64,000 nucleotides of DNA from contig CAJNOI010000087.1 in assembly GCA_905250115.1 (NCBI GenBank), positions 4,248 through 68,247 on the forward strand. Direction: 5' to 3'. The notes under the pieces are model-generated. The model was given only the letters and a program-made list of their open reading frames with translations, made no database searches and was not told the origin of the DNA. This document shows, one piece after another, positions 22,567 through 33,511 of the stretch. A program made the translations under genes and the position numbers. This DNA comes from Adineta steineri (Eukaryota > Rotifera > Eurotatoria > Adinetida > Adinetidae). Position 1 is the first letter of the stretch; each line of letters opens with the position of its first letter.

Positions 22567-23708
22567 TCACGGGGTTATTTGATTCTTATAAAATATTTTT
22601 AGAGATGGATTTGTAGTTTTAAACTTAGAAATTATTGTTGCCAATTCAGTATTACCAAAATGATTGCTTTGAATATATAAATAACGAAGTGTATTCATAT
22701 AAAGAATACTCGATGGCATATTTTTCAATTGATTTCCATCAAGATTGAGAAAATAAAGATTTTTAACATACCGAATTTGTGGTGTAATAGATCGAATACG
22801 ATTTTGATTAAAATAAAAATATTTTTTAGTATTTGTTGCACGACCTAATGTTTGAATATTTCTAAGATTTTTTAGTTTATTATTCGGCATATATAAATCA
22901 GTTAGTTGAGATAAATTAACAGGAAGATTTTCAATTGAACAATTATTTGCTTCTATATATTTTACAGATGGATGATCATTGAGTGATTGTATGGAATTAA
23001 GATATGGATTATTACCTAATTCAATTTGTCGTAATAACTGATTATTAACAATAGTTGTTGGTAATGATGTCAACATGTTATTTGGTAAAGACAAAAAAAT
23101 TAATGATGAAATATTACCAATAAAATCTGGAAGAATCATCAGGCTAGTATTGGAACATTTGATTGTTTGTAATTTTTCTAGTTTGCTTATTTCATATGGC
23201 AAATGAGTAATGATAGTATCATAAATACGTATATCGGTTAGTGTAGGTGCAAGATATTGAATTTCTGCTGGTATTGTGTTATTCCCATTTTGAAAACTTG
23301 TTCCTCGCACATCAAGTTGTTTTAAATGTGTGAAACAAAAACCAGAAGATGGAAAATATATTTCATTAAAAATATTTAAAAAATAAATATTATTATTTTC
23401 ATCTAATAATCCATACGTTATTTCAGGACTTTGTATGATTGAATTAAGTTCAACATTAAATGGAAATGATTGTAGAATATCATCGTCAGTTTTAAATCCT
23501 GAACAATTAAACAACAAATCTAAATGGAGAGTATCTTGCTTTCCTATAATATAAACAGAATGTATACATATATATGATTAAGAAAAACAATTTATAAATT
23601 ACCTATTTGTTCTTGATATAAATTAACTGTAGTCGCTTTATAAAAAGGTAACATATACATAATCATTAACATTACTGTTGAAAGAACCATTGTATTAAAA
23701 TTTGTCAT
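22567..23708 (-). CDS. Secreted leucine-rich-repeat protein
   Basis: Two exons, 23708-23603 and 23543-22567, join in phase to give about 360 residues. The first exon encodes a signal peptide (MVLSTVMLMIMYMLPFYKAT), so the product should enter the secretory pathway; no C-terminal membrane segment is seen. The mature part has about eight to ten LRRs of 22-24 residues of the plant/typical class, for example LQTIKCSNTSLMILPDFIGN, LIFLSLPNNMLTSLPTTI, LYFLNLDGNQLKNMPSSI and LRYLYIQSNHFGN. Cysteines lie in the N-terminal cap (LFNCSGF, SSGFCF). It probably binds another protein outside the cell; the ligand is unknown. It is unrelated to the F-box/LRR gene nearby, whose repeats are of a different class. 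The start is a true ATG in the upstream exon; the longer exon alone would have no ATG near its beginning. Confidence 0.85.
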
Positions 23709-23956
23709 CAATAAATTATATTATTTTATCTACAAAAAGGCTATGTTTATATATAATGCAATACTGATAAAATAGCTATTCATCGTGAGTACTGTTTTGG
23801 AAAAAATGAACACCGTAATGCGTCATCATGTATATTACAAGAAATTTTATAGAATAATCAATAGATAAAATATTTAATTGAATATGTAACTCATAGGATA
23901 ATAAGTCAAATTGCATCTGATTATTAAAATGATAAACGAGTAGGAATATTCTTTTT

Positions 23957-24013
23957 GTTGGGTATGGGTGTGGGTGAAACAAAGATCAACTCATGTCCAC
24001 ACCCACACCCTCA
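23957..24013. repeat. GTGTGG-type foldback element F6
   Basis: The left arm is ttgggtatgggtgtgggtga and the right arm is tccacacccacaccctca. The right end lies exactly where coding similarity of the SLC17-type remnant stops. Confidence 0.8.
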
Positions 24014-24535
24014 GATGATGCCACTTGTGTTAATGCATAACCCTAATAAAATGAACCAAGAATAACACCACGTGTTTGTTTTGGCCATAGAAGAACTTGA
24101 CTTGCCTATAATATATTCAAACATATTCTAAATAAGAAGAAAAATATCATATAGATCGACTTTTTTCCACTGTATGTTTATGACATGAAGGTGGGATATT
24201 ACGAGGAACAGTAACAGAACTAATATCCTTTGATAAAGTTACATTATCCGCATCAGGATCAACCATACAAACAATGCTAACACTAAAATAAATCAATAGA
24301 AATAATTTTGTTTTTTTAAAAATTTCAAATACTTTACGAAAGTCCATTTCGTTGAGCATAACAAAGAAAAAAACCAAGAAGTGCCAAACAAGCAAGTAGA
24401 AGACGTATTGAACATACCAATGGTGCTATTATTAAAAATGAATATCATTTATTTTTTATTCTAAAATACTATTTCGTTTTTCTCACCTTTTACTTCTTGA
24501 GTTCCACTAATCACGTATACATCTTTTTATTTTGC
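24014..24535 (-). pseudogene. Truncated SLC17 (sialin/VGLUT-like) transporter remnant
   Basis: Read on the minus strand, a first-helix segment IRLLLACLALLGFFLCYAQR (about 24400-24340) splices to SVSIVCMVDPDADN (from 24282) and then to a third exon from 24105 with WPKQTRGVILGSFY, a TAG at 24045-24043, and GYALTQVA. This is the order of the N-terminus of SLC17 anion transporters: first helix, glycosylated loop, then the GxILGSFFxGY-LTQIPG motif. A possible earlier exon (24535-24485) has stops. After the codons for ASS the sequence becomes the GTGTGG foldback, and the remaining ten or so helices are absent. It is a 5' gene fragment, not a working transporter. Family assignment rests on motif recognition. 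Confidence 0.7.
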
Positions 24536-26330
24536 CATAATCAAATTCAAGTCTAAAAGAAGAAGAAACGAAACTTATATTCAAACTTAAAAAACTATCA
24601 GAACTTGTATAAAATTATGTAACGACATACAAAATAAAAGTGTCACATAATAGTTTTCATCATCCTCTCAACGATAATTCTTCAAATAATTTATGTATCG
24701 TTCTATACATGAAAACGAAATGTAGGGAAGTGTCACGGCAGAAAAAAATGTAATACAAACGTAAGAATGAAAAAAAAGGTCATATATATATACCATGAGA
24801 AAATAGACTGCTAACTACCACATTCCACGGTACTTATTTTACGTAAAGAATTACAAATAAAATCATGGATAAGATGTTTTATAAAAAAAAATGTTTAATT
24901 ATTAGTTGATGATGTGAATTTTCCTTTTTGTCAAGGCTATTTTACGAAAGATGACTAGAGCACCTGCGTTCTTCTTTTATCTATTTTTTCAAACATCTGT
25001 TGATCTACGTTGTTCCCTATTCGATAGTCATATCTAAATATAGATTTTTTTTTGTAGAAAAAGAGAAATGTCAGCAGAATTAGAATTATATGAATATAAA
25101 AAAAACAAAAAGTGCTTATGCATGAGCTGTAATGACAAACAAAAGAAATTTGATTATTTTCTATGATTATATTAAAAGAAATGAGAGAAAACAGAAATGT
25201 CTGTTAACTTATAAGATTGATTTGTTTTGTATATTTAATTGTAAAAGGAAATGAGCATTTAGAAAGCTTTATCTTTATCATGAAATATAAAATCATCTAT
25301 ATACGTTTAGAAAGAGATTTCCTTACTTCTTTTCTCTTAATAAAAGATGACTACGCACAAGTCAATGATTGAAAATAATGCTGATGACAAGCGAAGAAAA
25401 AAAGGTTATTCTTTTCTTTTAGAACAATAAAGACGCGCGGATCGCTCGAGCACATAAATATTTACATGCTCGCATTTATCAAAAATCAAACTATGATTGA
25501 CTAAGAAAAAGAAATGTTATTTAAACAAAATTAATCAGTTGAATAATTACTATTGTCATGCATGTATTCAATAAATTTAGAAAATAACTTGCTTATTTTT
25601 TAAAATCATACTGCTTATATTAATAAGATTCTCTATTGTATTGACAATTATAAGTATAGACAGCAGTTTTCTATTGAAAATAAATACTTAATCCTATATG
25701 AAAATAATGATTAGTACAAAGCAATCGTCATAGATAAATATTTGGGTGATAGGAGATACTCTTACGTATGTATATAAATCACCTGGCGGTATATGAATAC
25801 TTAACAGTATAACCTTAAAAACTTAATCATCTCAATTCTGTAATATTTTATCTAATCTTATATTAATAGTTTTATGAAATTACAACTTGTTCTAAGAAAA
25901 TGTAAGTTTAAAAATTTCAACAAATTTTGAATAGATAAGAGAATATAATTCGTCTATAGGAAATATTCACTACGAAGATTACAAAAATTAATGTATATTA
26001 CTAATAAATATGTACTATCACTAGCTAATATCAAAAAAAAAAATAAAATATTACAAGATAGAAATAAACAACTTAATGTATAATAAAAATTAATTGATCA
26101 TGTAAGAATGTAGTAACATATTATATTATATTTATAGTCGCTTAGATGTAGAATGTCCACTAATCGTTATCAATGACGATAGAGGATGACGGAAAACAGA
26201 ATTATCCATCATTATAAAGTGGCAATGACAAGTTTAAGCCACTTTTTATTTTCTTCATATTTTTATAAAAAGTCCTTTGATGATGACATACAAATAATGG
26301 TTTTAGTAGGTCTAGGCATAGGCTACAATA
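24536..26330. other. AT-rich intergenic region
   Basis: No gene is recognised. The sequence is simple and AT-rich up to the large GTGTGG array. Confidence 0.5.
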
Positions 26331-26622
26331 GTGTGTGGGTGTGGGTGTGGGTGACGATGTGGGTGTGGGTGTGGGTGTGGGTGTGGGTGTGGGTGTGGGT
26401 GTGGGTGTGGGTGTGGGTGTGGGTGTGGGTGAGGATGTGGGTGTGGGTGTGGGTGTAGACGATGAGATACAATACACTACTACCACTCACCCACACCCAC
26501 ATCCTCACCCACACCCACATCCTCACCCACACCCACATCCTCACCCACACCCACATCCTCACCCACACCCACACCCACACCCACACCCACACCCACACCC
26601 ACACCCACACCCACACCCTCAA
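26331..26622. repeat. Head-to-head GTGTGG / CCACAC array F7
   Basis: About 20 nearly perfect gtgtgg hexamers (26333-26457) face about 20 ccacac hexamers (26489-26620) across a 30-bp spacer containing gagatacaatacactact. The G-rich strand points inward from both sides, as at a telomere-telomere junction. The hexamer equals the TGTGGG unit described at Adineta telomeres (established knowledge, from memory). The right end is ccctcaagata, as in F5. The array ends precisely where the VWA-like pseudogene segment begins. The open frames across it are only dipeptide repeats. Confidence 0.92.
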
Positions 26623-28096
26623 GATAAATACTTAATATTAATAAAAATCTGACTTAACAGTAATATAGTAACACTTTGAGCCATATATTAAACGTTTATT
26701 AATTTTTTTTTCTTGACTTCGCAAACATTTATTCTCACGGAATTTCAGTCACAAAAAAAGAGACATTCATTTGATTGATGCGAATAAATGAACTTTAATT
26801 AAGAAAAAAATTTCTATTTGATGTTTATATAAATTATATAATTTTATTTTCATTTAAGGTGACATTGTGGAGGAAGTTGAGGCTGCAGTACCACTTCAAA
26901 ATGTGAGTAGAACTGTCTTTATTTAAACATACTTATTTTTCACTTGTTCAAAGATAAATAATAACATATTTCACAAAAAACTGTCTGTTTTGTTTATTGA
27001 TGGTTCGATTCCTGTTGGCGATGATCCGGCAAAAGTATCAGCTGAATTCAAACGACGTTGTATTGGTTTAATTGTTGTTGCTAAGGTCACACCTCGTTAT
27101 GATATTTAGATTTTTTATTATGAATTTGCTCGTAATACGGGTATGTATAAGTAATTGACTATATTCTATGATATCTTAATAGAATCTGTTTGCTAATTTT
27201 AGGTAGTGAATACATGTTAACAAAAGATGTATCAAGTATGTGGTCAAGTATTATCAATTGTTCAAATATTAGTGAATTAACTTTTTGTTTATTTTTGACC
27301 CATATGCTGGTACCTCAGGTAATTACAATAATAAAGAAATGTAACGTATATATCAAAGAAGAGAAATAAAATCCATTAGATATGAATTTCATTTATTCAA
27401 ACAGTAAAAATATTCAGTCTTAATTGAATTCGATATATTTAAATCTTTGAATAAAAATTGATGCATTTCTTTCAAATAAATAGTTCATAGCTCTTCAAAA
27501 AGTTCAACAATCATGATAAAGAGATTATTATACCTTTTATAATTCGTTTTTTATTTGAAATTACACTTTTGCTTTCATTGTATAAAAATATATCAAAATT
27601 AATATTTTCAAATACATAATGAAAAGTCTGAATGATCTTAGGATCATATTTACGTTAGAAATATGATTAAATAATGAGAGAGATATGTTGTATCTTTTTT
27701 AGTATCGTTAAAATTCTTACTTTTATTACAGTATTTATGAATTTGTTTTTTCGTGGGAAAGAGTTACGATTATTTTCTGCTAAACAAAATAAAAAGAGTT
27801 TACCTTGGATTGGATCAGTATTTGTATCATATGTCTTCAAGGACAACTAGCATATCGTAAGAAAAAAAACAAAATAGATTAGTAGATTAACAGGAGATTG
27901 ATATTTCCTTTGTTTGTTTATCTTTGTCTATACTGTAAATTTTTTTCGTTGCACAGATACACTGTCAAAAATGTGTCCTTCATACGTCATATTTGACTGC
28001 TTTCTTATGAACTCATTGATTCTTAGAATAGATGCAGATCTTCATGAAATAACAGATGGTGATGGAGATTTGCCTTTTGATCATAATTTATATTAA
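26623..28096 (+). pseudogene. VWA-like pseudogene, copy B
   Basis: It is alignable with copy A from the sequence before the second exon onward (shared aataaaaatctgactta at 26636 and 3153). Exon b (from 26859, DIVEEVEAAVPLQN) and exon c (from 26953, VLFIDGS, KVSAEFKRR, GLIVVAKVTP) are recognisable. A TAG at 27107-27109 replaces the Trp codon of YDIWNF. The last exon is split by about 755 bp inserted between about 27257 and 28011, after which LRIDADLHEITDGDGDLPFD continues to a TAA. The first exon is missing, cut off at the hexamer array. It cannot encode a full product. Confidence 0.82.
27257..28011. other. Insertion splitting pseudogene copy B
   Basis: This sequence is absent from copy A. 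It is AT-rich, with no clear terminal repeats and no recognisable protein beyond short open stretches. Origin unknown. Confidence 0.5.
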
Positions 28097-28841
28097 TGTT
28101 ACAAATCTTATTAACTTTTTCTTTATCATCAGTCGTCTAGTATGATATTGTTGCAATATGCAACAATATAGTACTAAACGTCTGCATAGTTTTGTTTTTA
28201 AAATGAAAAATCAATATTCGAAAAAACATTCAATATCAAAATTGTAGAAAAACTTCGAAGCAGTTATTGTTAAATGTTTCCTTTTTTTTGATTTATACCG
28301 TCAAAATAAAATATTAATATTTTCCATCCTGCAGATAAGGAAAAAAAAATAATCGTTTTTAATTTCACGACATAAATTTAAATCTCAAAAAAATTTGAAA
28401 AATACTGATTTACACCTTATTGAGGGTATTTCAATTCAAAATTTGATGTTCTTTGTATTTTTCTACAAAGAAAAGCAGTCTTTTACCCACGTGTTTTGAC
28501 AAAAAGTATGAAGTTTTGAATCAATGCAAAATTGAATGAGAATCAATCATAATTTATAAACAAATGCAAGACTCAAAAACTCTTGAAATTTTTTCTAATG
28601 AAGCGGACATCAAAGATCTTTGTTCATTGATAATAAAATAGAATTTTGAATATTTGTATTTGTGACAATGTTGAGAATGTGAGCGGAAGTGCAGAGTAAA
28701 TTAAATAGTGACAAACACTTTTTGATATTCTCACAATATCATAAACTAAATACACATTTAAATGATACAGTTTATATTTTATTTAAAAAATAAAAGTATT
28801 TAAAATTTTTATTATATACAGAAAGACTTCGTCGCGATTAA
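28097..28841. other. Duplicated non-coding segment
   Basis: It continues the similarity with copy A: 28097-28320 resembles 3912-4030, and 28325-28800 resembles 5940-6435. Similarity stops near 28795, where copy A has foldback F1. Confidence 0.6.
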
Positions 28842-29802
28842 TTAGCCTGTGATTAAAAATTGAATTGTAGATAATATGACTTGTTTGATATTTCCTTCTA
28901 TATTAGTAGCATTATTTATATCCAATAGAGAATTTTCTGTATGTGTATGAGTAAATGCTTGATGAAGCGTATATCCATCCGAGAGAGTTAATAAGATAAT
29001 ATGAGCAAGAATATCAAACATATTTGATATTAAGTAATATTCACCACCTAAAATAACAATTAACAATTAATATAAGTAAATTATTTATTTAAACCTGTAT
29101 TACGAGCTGATACACGATATAAATTCCAAAAATCGAAAATAGGTGTTTGAAAAGCCGCAATCACCAATGTAATATCTCGTCTAAAAAATTCATCTGACAC
29201 AGTTGGAAGAACAACACCAAGATCATGCACACCATCGATTATCATAACTGCTAAACTTTCATGGAAATTCTCATGCTTATTCTTCTAAAATATAAATCAA
29301 AAAAAAAATAAATTTGGTAAAGTGAAAATAAGCTTACTCGCAGTACGTACTCGAAAATTATATAGTTGCTGTTCCACGAAATTACCTTAAATTATAAGCA
29401 AACATTTCAGAGCATAAAAATATATTTATTGAGCCAGAAGGAGTACATAACCAGATTCAAATAAAACTGTAGTTAGCATAATAAAGACCTTCAAGGAGAA
29501 ACTCATGGTATCATTAATAAAATTTCGTTCTAAATAGATTCTATGTTCTATAGTTAAAGTTCAAGAGAAGTAACTGATCTGAGAATCAGGCTAGATATAG
29601 AAATTATAACTAAAGATTTTTGCTTACAAAATGCGATGGTAACCGTTTGATGTTTTTCGGATGCTTGAATATTATTCAGTGACTGTTTAATAACAGAAGT
29701 ACCTTGAATAGGTGCATGCCTATCTGAGCGAAATTGTATACATGATAATTTAATACAATCTTGGTTAAGTGTAAACAAAGCACAAGTAATTGCAGTTGTC
29801 AT
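28842..29802 (-). CDS. VWA-like domain protein, copy C
   Basis: Four exons join in phase: 29802-29628, 29385-29351, 29284-29095 and 29047-28842, giving about 201 residues. The layout equals copy A: an N-terminal exon (CALFTLNQDCIKLSCIQFRS), a short exon, then LAVMIIDGVHDLG, VSDEFFRRDI, TLVIAAFQTP, FDFWNLYRVSARNTG and GEYYLI. Exon borders and phases match copy A although the protein is diverged, so this is an older paralogue in opposite orientation. LSCIQFRSD fits the second strand of a VWA fold. The first strand may be the upstream two-exon unit at 30499-30770, whose FYILVETSGQF looks like a degenerate metal-binding loop, but no acceptor joins them. Function unknown. Confidence 0.68.
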
Positions 29803-30498
29803 GACAATTAATTATTTGACAGTAAAATCAAATATAAGCTAAAAGGTGTGTGATAATATGTCAACATTATACGAGAAATATACGAAATGATTGATACAAA
29901 AGTTTTCAGCAGTAGTAAATTTTTGCTTTCTTACATTGAAAATCACGTGCAAGAAGTTAAAGGTCGAGCTGTTACTCATCCATCTTTTGATTTTTTAAAC
30001 AAACGATAAATTCAAGGATATGCACACTTTTATACGTAAACTCATATGTAATAATATTTTATAGTATGAATATTACTTACTGTATCACATAAACCAAATA
30101 TCAGTTTCTGATCTAGTAAAAACGGATGTATTCAAGTTTTGTATACAAAAAAAAGAATTTTTAAATCAAAAATACAGACAATTATGAATGAGTGACAGCA
30201 TTTTTACGTGTTTTGTTCTCCATCGATCGTCTTTTACGGTTTCTTCCTTGTTTATCGAAAAAATGCGTCATGTTTTTCTACGTCATTGTACTCGTAGTGA
30301 CTAATATACTGTTATATGAATAATTGCTCAACTTTCAAGTTTATTATTTCGTTTTAAAACTATCGTATCTATATTCTGTAAAGTCAACATAATAAAAAAA
30401 ATTACTGCATACAAAGATACAAATGTGAACGTAATCTTTTGCTATTGCAAAACTGTAATTAGTATTTTGATAAATAACACAATTTAATCATGTATACC
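29803..30498. other. AT-rich region upstream of copy C
   Basis: Either the 5' region of copy C or a long intron joining it to the exons at 30499-30770. All three frames are closed by stops between the only nearby acceptor (about 29840) and the ATG at 29802. Confidence 0.45.
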
Positions 30499-30770
30499 GG
30501 CTTTAACCCAAATATCTTGACGAATAAATTGACCACTTGTTTCAACTAGAATATAAAAACGGATCTCTGCAGGAACCTTATCATCCACTAGTGCACTAAG
30601 ACCTGTGATGCAATAAATATGTTTTCATTTTTTCTGTATTTTTCGTGCGAAAAGAGAAAATCTGTTAATATTTAAAATGATGAGAAATATCATACTGGCT
30701 CGTTTAGCATTCACCAATTGATCTATTGGATCCTTTGAGCGTAAAACTTTCGTTGATGTTAACATTACAA
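30499..30770 (-). CDS. Small two-exon unit, possibly first part of VWA-like copy C
   Basis: Reading minus, ATG (about 30766) starts MLTSTKVLRSKDPIDQLVNA, ending near 30694 at a gtatga donor. A second exon, from about 30594, reads SALVDDKVPAEIRFYILVET then SGQFIRQDIWVKAG. It could end at a gtatac donor near 30499 or at a TAA a few codons later. Strand, turn and helix (IRFYILVETSGQF, IRQDIWVKAG) look like the first strand and metal site of a VWA domain with Asp replaced by Glu. If the TAA is used it is a protein of about 60 residues. I do not recognise it otherwise. Confidence 0.4.
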
Positions 30771-31057
30771 GTTATTATAAGAGTACAAAAAGATAAATGT
30801 TACTGTTAGACTTTTTTATCAGACAACTAGAGAAGTTTGTTAATTTGATAACAGTATATACTGTTACTATGTTAACTATTATTCTATTGGTAAAATATTT
30901 GAACCAATGAGTAGAAGATTGGAAAGAATATGAATCATTCTAACGTGTAATATTCTTTTTTTTTATTTCGTAATGAGAGCAATTGGTACAATATTTTTTT
31001 TAGATTCATTTTTATATATTGCGTATGCTGATGATAATATTATGATATAATTTCAAA

Positions 31058-32539
31058 ATGCGTTTAATGAAAAAACTTCTCGATCGCGGTTCAGCGGGTG
31101 AACTTAAACTTGAACCCGAAGAACAAGAAGATATGTGGCATGCTTATAATCTAATTGCTGTTGGTGATAGTCTTCGTGCAACAACTGTACGAAAAGTTGT
31201 TCAAACATCAGATACTGGTTCATCAACAACAACTAAAAGACGTATGATGTTAACAATTGAAGTCATGGATGTTGATTATGATAGTGCAGCATGTGCACTT
31301 AGAGTTAAAGGACGTACAATAGAAGAAAATGATTTTGTTAAAAAAGGTTATTGATTATTTTCTTTTTCATTTTAAATTTATTTTAACATTCGTTTTATTT
31401 TTAGGTTCATATCACACTTTAGATTTAGAATTACATAATGCTTTCACATTGCGAAAACATGTATGGGATTCTATAGCATTAGATCGTGTAGAAGTGGCTT
31501 GTAATCCTGCCAAACAAGCTGATGTAGCTGCAATAATTATGCATGAAGGTTTAGCTAATGTATGTCTAATAACAGAACATTTAACAATAAATCGACAAAA
31601 AATTGAACATACAGTTCCGCGTAAACGAAAAGGTCTTTGTGCTCAACATGATAAAGGAATGGAGAAATTTTTTGATGTAATCATAGCTGCTATGATAAAA
31701 CATATTAATTTTGGTATTGTTAGAGCAATTATTGTTGCCAGTCCAGGTTTTATAAAAGAACAATTTTTTCAATATATGTTAGTTAAAGCAGCACGTGATG
31801 ATCTAAGACAAATACTTGAAAATCGTACTAGATTTATATTATTACATTCAAGTAATGGTTTTAAACATGCTTTAACAGAAGTTTTACAAGATCCATTAGT
31901 AAAAGATCGTTTAGCAGATACAAGAGCAGCTGGAGAAATGAAATTACTTGATCAATTTATGCATCTATTAAATGATGAACCAGAAAAAGCTTATTATGGT
32001 CTTGAAGTTGTTGAAAAAGCTAATCAAGCACAAGCAGTTGAATGTAATAAATAAATATCGAATTAATTACAAAATATAACCAATTGTCTATTTTTTTTCT
32101 AGGTCTTTTGATAACCGATGAACTCTTTCGAAATATTGATTTTGTAAAACGACGTCGTTATGTAAACCTTGTTGATTCAGTTAAAGAAAATGGTGGTGAA
32201 GTTCGATTATTTTCTAGGTAGGTTTTTTTTGTACTTGTATTTATTAAATTTTAATTATTTCTTTTTAGTATGCATGCATCTGGTGAACGATTAGGTCAAT
32301 TAACAGGCATTGCTGCTATTCTACGTTTTCCTATGCCAGATCTTGATTTAGCTGATGATCATCATCATCATCATGAAACGAATAATGAACAAGATGAATT
32401 TAATAATGGTGATCTACAATCAAATCCTAATCGAACAGTTAATCATTTTAATAATAATAATGATGATAATAATGATAATGAATCAACGAATAATTATCGA
32501 ACATTGAATGAGAATCGAGCTGAAGCATCAGCTTGGTGA
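31058..32539 (+). CDS. PELO: Pelota (Dom34) ribosome rescue factor
   Basis: Four exons join in phase: 31058-31346, 31405-32043, 32103-32217 and 32269-32539, giving about 437 residues. Pelota with HBS1 splits ribosomes stalled on mRNA and feeds no-go and non-stop decay in the cytoplasm. The N-terminal Sm-like domain ([24 protein letters not shown]), the central eRF1-like domain ([27 protein letters not shown]) and the C-terminal L7Ae-like domain ([47 protein letters not shown]) are all present and in order. The GGQ motif of eRF1 is absent, as in all pelota proteins. The C-terminus is about 50 residues longer than in other animals and is low complexity (His run, Asn/Asp-rich). It is the first of four closely spaced plus-strand housekeeping genes. 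Confidence 0.97.
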
Positions 32540-33511
32540 TAATAATGATGATATTGTTCATCTGTATCATTAGGCAAATCTTCTTTCTTTTGTTCTTGTT
32601 CTTTATTTATTTTTTGGGTATCAACTCTTGTTCACCTTTTCACATGTGTGTATTTTCACACGATCTGCGCATAAAAAGAATATGAGATATTTATTATTAT
32701 TCTTGAGTTCTATTTCTCAACTCTTTATTTTTTTTTCCTCTTGTGTTCATTTATATCTTTTTTTTCTGCTTTCTATTGTCGTTGCATTGAAGTAAAATGA
32801 AACTTAAGACTATATCCATCGATATGAATCATTTTAAATAATTACAAATTGTCATATCTCATTGATATTATGAAATATACACTTATAATATAAATCTTCT
32901 TACAATGAGCAATAGATTAACGAGGGAACCACTCGAGCTATCAAAAAGCTTCTAAGCTGTAATTTTGCCCACAAGTAGGGGATACATAGACTAGAAAAAG
33001 TCTAAAAGGATATTTGCTCAAGTTGGTGTTTGACTGAGATATCGTAGTCGATATCTCAGTCAAACACCAACTTGGGCAAAATTACAGCTCAAACGCTTTT
33101 TGATAGCTCGGGTGGTTCCCTCGTGAGATCATAGAAGTCTATTGAGAACTGCTCTATATATCTATATAGTAAAACGAGACAATTTTTTGCTCGATTTAGT
33201 GCGACATCTAGATGAAAAAACATATGTTTATTAAATTATGTTAAAAAGAAATTTTAATTAATCTATATATTTATTTTCATATATGAAATAAGGTTAGAAA
33301 TTGAAATTTATGATTAATAATTTTGATTGGTTTTAAAAATTGATTTTCTAAGCCACGTACTCCTACCAATAATTTTGAATGATTATGTTTACAAAATTCC
33401 ACATATCACTCACTACAACATCTGGTGCCTTTCGATTTCAACTGTCTTTATTCTAGATAAGCGTGTGATTATCATTAACTAAATTAGCAGTAAAATTAGT
33501 TTAGATTTAAG
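32540..33511. other. Intergenic region pelota to KDEL receptor
   Basis: Contains pelota's 3' end and the foldback element at 32920-33124. Nothing else is recognised. Confidence 0.5.
32920..33124. mobile_element. 205-bp foldback (MITE-like) element
   Basis: The left arm begins acgagggaaccactcgagct and the right arm ends gggtggttccctcgt. The arms also pair over atcaaaaagc and agctgtaattttgccca. At the centre a second hairpin is formed by tttgactgagatatcg and cgatatctcagtcaaa. Only about 40 bp between the arms are unpaired. No clear target-site duplication is seen. Confidence 0.75.

Noticed and set aside
26186..26652. Open frames of 90-105 codons on both strands (VWVW, TPTP, GVGV, HPHP repeats)
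   Set aside because: They are only translations of the gtgtgg/ccacac array and occur in every frame.
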